This document shows positions 5,849 through 7,836 of a DNA stretch of 7,836 nucleotides, in pieces (position 1 is the stretch's first letter; each line of letters starts with the position of its first letter). The stretch covers positions 1-7,836 of the forward strand of contig DAIOGN010000137.1 in the NCBI GenBank assembly GCA_036745245.1, written 5' to 3'. The notes below the pieces were generated by a model that was not told where the DNA came from, did not search any database, and was given only the letters and a program-made list of their open reading frames with translations. This DNA comes from DAIOGN01 sp036745245. Its GTDB lineage: Bacteria; Zixibacteria; MSB-5A5; JAUVRN01. The position numbers and the translations under genes are program-made.

Positions 5849-6600
5849 GGCGAAAGGGGAGCGGGTGGGCCTTCGAGCAATGTGATGGCTGCGCCCACTG
5901 CAGGCAGGTAGGCTGAGGGGTCGGGGTGGTCGCAGAGCGCTTCCTGCAGGGAACGCGGCACGAGCAGTCGGGCAAACGGTTCCACCGGCAGAATCGAACC
6001 GGCCACGCGCTCCGCGAGGTCTGCCTCCAGCTCGAGGGATAGACCGCCCACCTCCAGAGTGAGGTCACGCCGTCTGCCCAGATCCCCCAGCTCCACGAGC
6101 ACAGCCTCGCAATCGGCAGGTCCCGTGATACGGGCATGCCTGGGAAAACCGCCGGGCACACGGAGCCAGAGATGAGTGGCGTCGGTTCCCTGCCACAGGA
6201 GTCCCCTCGGAGCAGCCCACGGTCGCGCCCAGCCGCGCCAGAGTGCCGCGGCCATGGGCAGGCGTGGGCCCGCAGACGTCGTAAGTTGCCCGAGAAAGCA
6301 GACGCGTTCCGCGTCTTCCGCAATGCGCCACACCCGGGAGTGGCCCATGGACTTGATGCGACAGGATTGTTCGAATGCGGCCCAGTCGGAATAGCGAGCC
6401 ACTGCGCGACGCGGGGCCCAGTACACGAAGGCGGAGGCGTCGTCGTCGACCGCCGCGGCGGTGGGGCCGGCCGGGCGATCGAGCGCGAGCAGCTCGAGTC
6501 CGTCGCCCTTGCGCCGCAGGCTCACCGACAATGGGCCCACGCACCCCGTAGCGATATCGAGGGCCGTGCCGGCAGAGGCAGAAGCCGCCATAGCCGGCAC
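5809..6600 (-). CDS. Uncharacterised protein, possible degenerate PilM/GspL-like fold
   Basis: The 263-residue product is not confidently recognised. GTG at 6600 is chosen because AGGAGG lies 7 nt upstream; the in-frame ATG at 6591 is too far from it. There is no signal peptide or transmembrane segment, so it is probably cytoplasmic. Composition is balanced, with regular hydrophobic strands, unlike the Arg-rich alternative frames. Faint resemblance to the actin-like PilM/GspL proteins of type IV pili and type II secretion is seen in the opening ALDIATGCVGPLSVSLRR plus ELLAL, in FVYWAPRRAVARYSDW (58-73), in THLWLRVPGGFPRHARI (142-158) and in the ending DPSAYLPAVGAAITLLEG (227-244). The ATP-binding motifs of PilM are not apparent. 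It sits 25 nt after a ComEA-like gene and overlaps rsmD by 40 nt. Treat it as unknown with that weak structural lead. Confidence 0.7.
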   Translation of the reverse strand: MPAMAASASAGTALDIATGCVGPLSVSLRRKGDGLELLALDRPAGPTAAAVDDDASAFVYWAPRRAVARYSDWAAFEQSCRIKSMGHSRVWRIAEDAERVCFLGQLTTSAGPRLPMAAALWRGWARPWAAPRGLLWQGTDATHLWLRVPGGFPRHARITGPADCEAVLVELGDLGRRRDLTLEVGGLSLELEADLAERVAGSILPVEPFARLLVPRSLQEALCDHPDPSAYLPAVGAAITLLEGPPAPLSPCASYPAAAADAS

Positions 6601-6607
6601 AATGTCC

Positions 6608-6613
6608 CCTCCT
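6608..6613 (-). promoter_or_regulatory. Ribosome binding site deciding the GTG start of the 263-residue protein
   Basis: AGGAGG on the minus strand, inside GAGGAGGGG, lies 7 nt before GTG at 6600 and 16 nt before ATG at 6591. The spacing clearly favours GTG. It is the strongest Shine-Dalgarno match in the right-hand operon. Confidence 0.7.
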
Positions 6614-6625
6614 CGTGGTGGTGAG

Positions 6626-7006
6626 TCAAGGGAATCTGAGATAAGGAGTTATCCGCTTCACAAGACGCTCCCCCACGCCGGGCACCACCAGCAGATCGGA
6701 GGGCGATCGATACGGTCCGTGCGTTGCGCGATGCTGCACGATGCGCTGCGCGAGAGCGGGACCGATGCCGGGCAAAAGTTCAAGATCCTCCGGCGGCGCT
6801 GTGTTCGGATGGATGCCAAGAGCAAGCCGCGATTCGGCGCGCGTGCGCACCGGGGGTGGCGGAATAGTGTCGGTGTGGACGAGCCGGTAGCCGGGCGTGG
6901 TGGCGCCGCTGCGCGCGGCGACATGCACTGCCAATCCGGCCCCCAGGAAGACGAGCAGGGTGCCCAGTGCCCTCTTTTCCGAACGGGTAAAACTGAAAAA
7001 GCTCAC
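6626..7006 (-). CDS. ComEA-like membrane-anchored helix-hairpin-helix DNA-binding protein
   Basis: The 126-residue product has one N-terminal transmembrane helix (about 13-30, LGTLLVFLGAGLAVHVAA), a Pro/Thr-rich linker (about 38-58), and a ComEA-type double helix-hairpin-helix domain. The domain includes IHPNTAPPEDLELLPGIGPA (65-84) and, after AQRIVQHRATHGPYRSPSDL, the second hairpin VVPGVGERLVKRITPYL. In ComEA this domain binds double-stranded DNA outside the cytoplasmic membrane during natural transformation. The topology here (short inside, domain outside) fits that role. The start is GTG at 7006, overlapping the stop of the peptidase gene by four bases (GTGA), so translation is probably coupled. 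There is no SLBB domain. Small HhH proteins of this type also occur outside competence, so a transformation role is not proven. Confidence 0.87.
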   Translation of the reverse strand: MSFFSFTRSEKRALGTLLVFLGAGLAVHVAARSGATTPGYRLVHTDTIPPPPVRTRAESRLALGIHPNTAPPEDLELLPGIGPALAQRIVQHRATHGPYRSPSDLLVVPGVGERLVKRITPYLRFP

Positions 7007-7836
7007 CTGCGAATTGTGCGTGCCGCCCGGTCAATCACCTCGAGAGGTGTGTGATAGATGAGGTGTCGCATGAGCCGGCCCACCTGGTTTAGGCTTTCGG
7101 CTGAGACTTTGTCGGGGGTGTCGGACACCGTGTGCCATTCCGGGTAATCAAAGTCGATCAGGTCGATCGCAGGAATACCATTCAGCAGAAACGGCAGGTG
7201 ATCGTCGATCACGTGATGCCCGACGGTGTCGACGAATCCGGAGAGCCCCAGCGAATCGGCCGCGCCCCAGACGAGGTCGACCAGACCGGGGGCCAGCGAG
7301 TCCGAGTACGCTTCGATGGAGATGTTGAGCCGTGCATCGCCCACCATGTCCAGAAGGAAGAGGGCGACGGGTCGGTACGAACGTGCCTGTGAGGCGAACC
7401 AGCGCGAGCCGATGAGGTATTCATCGGTGCGGCCGCGCGGACCCTGGTCTTCGGCGTCGAACAGAATCAGATCCACGCCGAAGGGCGGCGGTGCGGCTCC
7501 CAGAAGGCGCGCCAGTTCCAGGCAGACGGCCACGCCTGAAGCGCCGTCGTTGGCGCCCGGCACAGGTTGAGTCCGCTTTGAACTGTCCGGTTCCTCGTCC
7601 GCCCAGGGTCGCGTGTCCCAGTGGGCGCAGATCGCGATGCGGCGCGGATTGTCGGGCTGGAACGAAGCGATGAGGTTGAAGAGATGCAGCGTGTCCGGAG
7701 TGCCGGCGGACGTGTTGACGTGATAAAAGGTCTGCCGTCTCACGGTGCTCGTGTGCTTGTTCAATTCGGCCGCCAGCCAGTCGGCGCACCGGCGGTGCCC
7801 CTCCGTGCCCGGAATGCGGGGGCCGAAGTTGACCTG
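7003..7836 (-). CDS. M28 family metallopeptidase, glutaminyl-peptide cyclotransferase-like (5' end outside window)
   Basis: 277 residues are visible, in frame to the right edge. The visible part opens with QVNFGPRIPGTEGHRRC, the usual start of the mature domain, so a signal peptide or lipoprotein leader probably lies outside. The TTG at 7764 that a naive search would call the start is internal. Metal-site motifs of the M28 fold are present in order: AHWDTRPWADEE (His72, Asp74), GANDGASGVA (Asp97), LFDAEDQG (Glu129), LLDMVGD (Asp163) and EWHTVSDTPDKVS (His235). The GPRIPGT opening and WHT motif resemble glutaminyl cyclases, which form N-terminal pyroglutamate, as well as M28 aminopeptidases; sequence alone does not separate these. 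Such proteins are normally extracytoplasmic zinc enzymes. The stop overlaps the ComEA-like GTG start by four bases. This is the first visible gene of the right operon. Confidence 0.93.
   Translation of the reverse strand, partial: QVNFGPRIPGTEGHRRCADWLAAELNKHTSTVRRQTFYHVNTSAGTPDTLHLFNLIASFQPDNPRRIAICAHWDTRPWADEEPDSSKRTQPVPGANDGASGVAVCLELARLLGAAPPPFGVDLILFDAEDQGPRGRTDEYLIGSRWFASQARSYRPVALFLLDMVGDARLNISIEAYSDSLAPGLVDLVWGAADSLGLSGFVDTVGHHVIDDHLPFLLNGIPAIDLIDFDYPEWHTVSDTPDKVSAESLNQVGRLMRHLIYHTPLEVIDRAARTIRR

Noticed and set aside
5349..6323. Minus-strand open frame of 324 codons spanning rsmD and the unknown gene
   Set aside because: It is very rich in Arg, Ser, Pro and Cys, and crosses the conserved rsmD coding region in another frame.
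7003..7764. TTG at 7764 as the start of the M28 gene
   Set aside because: The frame remains open to the window edge, and the 24 codons upstream encode the conserved QVNFGPRIPGT opening of the mature domain.

Overview
This 7.8 kb window is GC-rich, gene-dense bacterial chromosome. It holds seven protein genes: six on the minus strand in two groups, and one on the plus strand between them. Two neighbouring secreted proteins combine cohesin-like beta domains, dockerin-type calcium-binding repeats and, in one, the start of an 'FPNPFNP' C-terminal sorting/FlgD-like domain. This mix is typical of Candidatus Eisenbacteria, Zixibacteria, Gemmatimonadota-like lineages and other members of the FCB superphylum. 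The assignment is an inference from protein style; the window has no rRNA or other phylogenetic marker that would settle it.

Left region (1-3481, minus strand). A secreted-protein operon starts from a near-consensus sigma70-type promoter at 3453-3481, has a leader of about 240 nt rich in dyads, and reads first into a 321-residue cohesin-like/dockerin protein. After a 21-nt gap comes a very large multidomain protein (at least 739 residues) that leaves the window at base 1. That large gene has no stop codon inside the window, so a simple ORF search will miss it. Both proteins have signal peptides and are probably exported to the surface or the medium.

Middle (3482-4757). A stretch of about 330 bases with no recognisable gene leads into a stand-alone plus-strand HDOD signalling protein. 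It faces the next cluster convergently across 77 bp that hold two GC-rich hairpins.

Right region (4758-7836, minus strand, transcribed right to left). A tightly packed operon encodes an M28 glutaminyl-cyclase-like metallopeptidase (5' end outside the window), a membrane-anchored ComEA-like helix-hairpin-helix protein, an unrecognised 263-residue protein with faint PilM/GspL-like features, RsmD (16S rRNA guanine-N2 methyltransferase) and CoaD (phosphopantetheine adenylyltransferase). Junctions are overlaps or very short gaps, so translational coupling is likely. rsmD-coaD is a widely conserved housekeeping pair. The genes upstream look like envelope or DNA-uptake functions attached to it.

I see no mobile element, CRISPR array, tRNA, rRNA or phage gene. 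The least ordinary parts are the dockerin/cohesin gene pair with its regulatory leader, and the unknown protein between the ComEA-like gene and rsmD.
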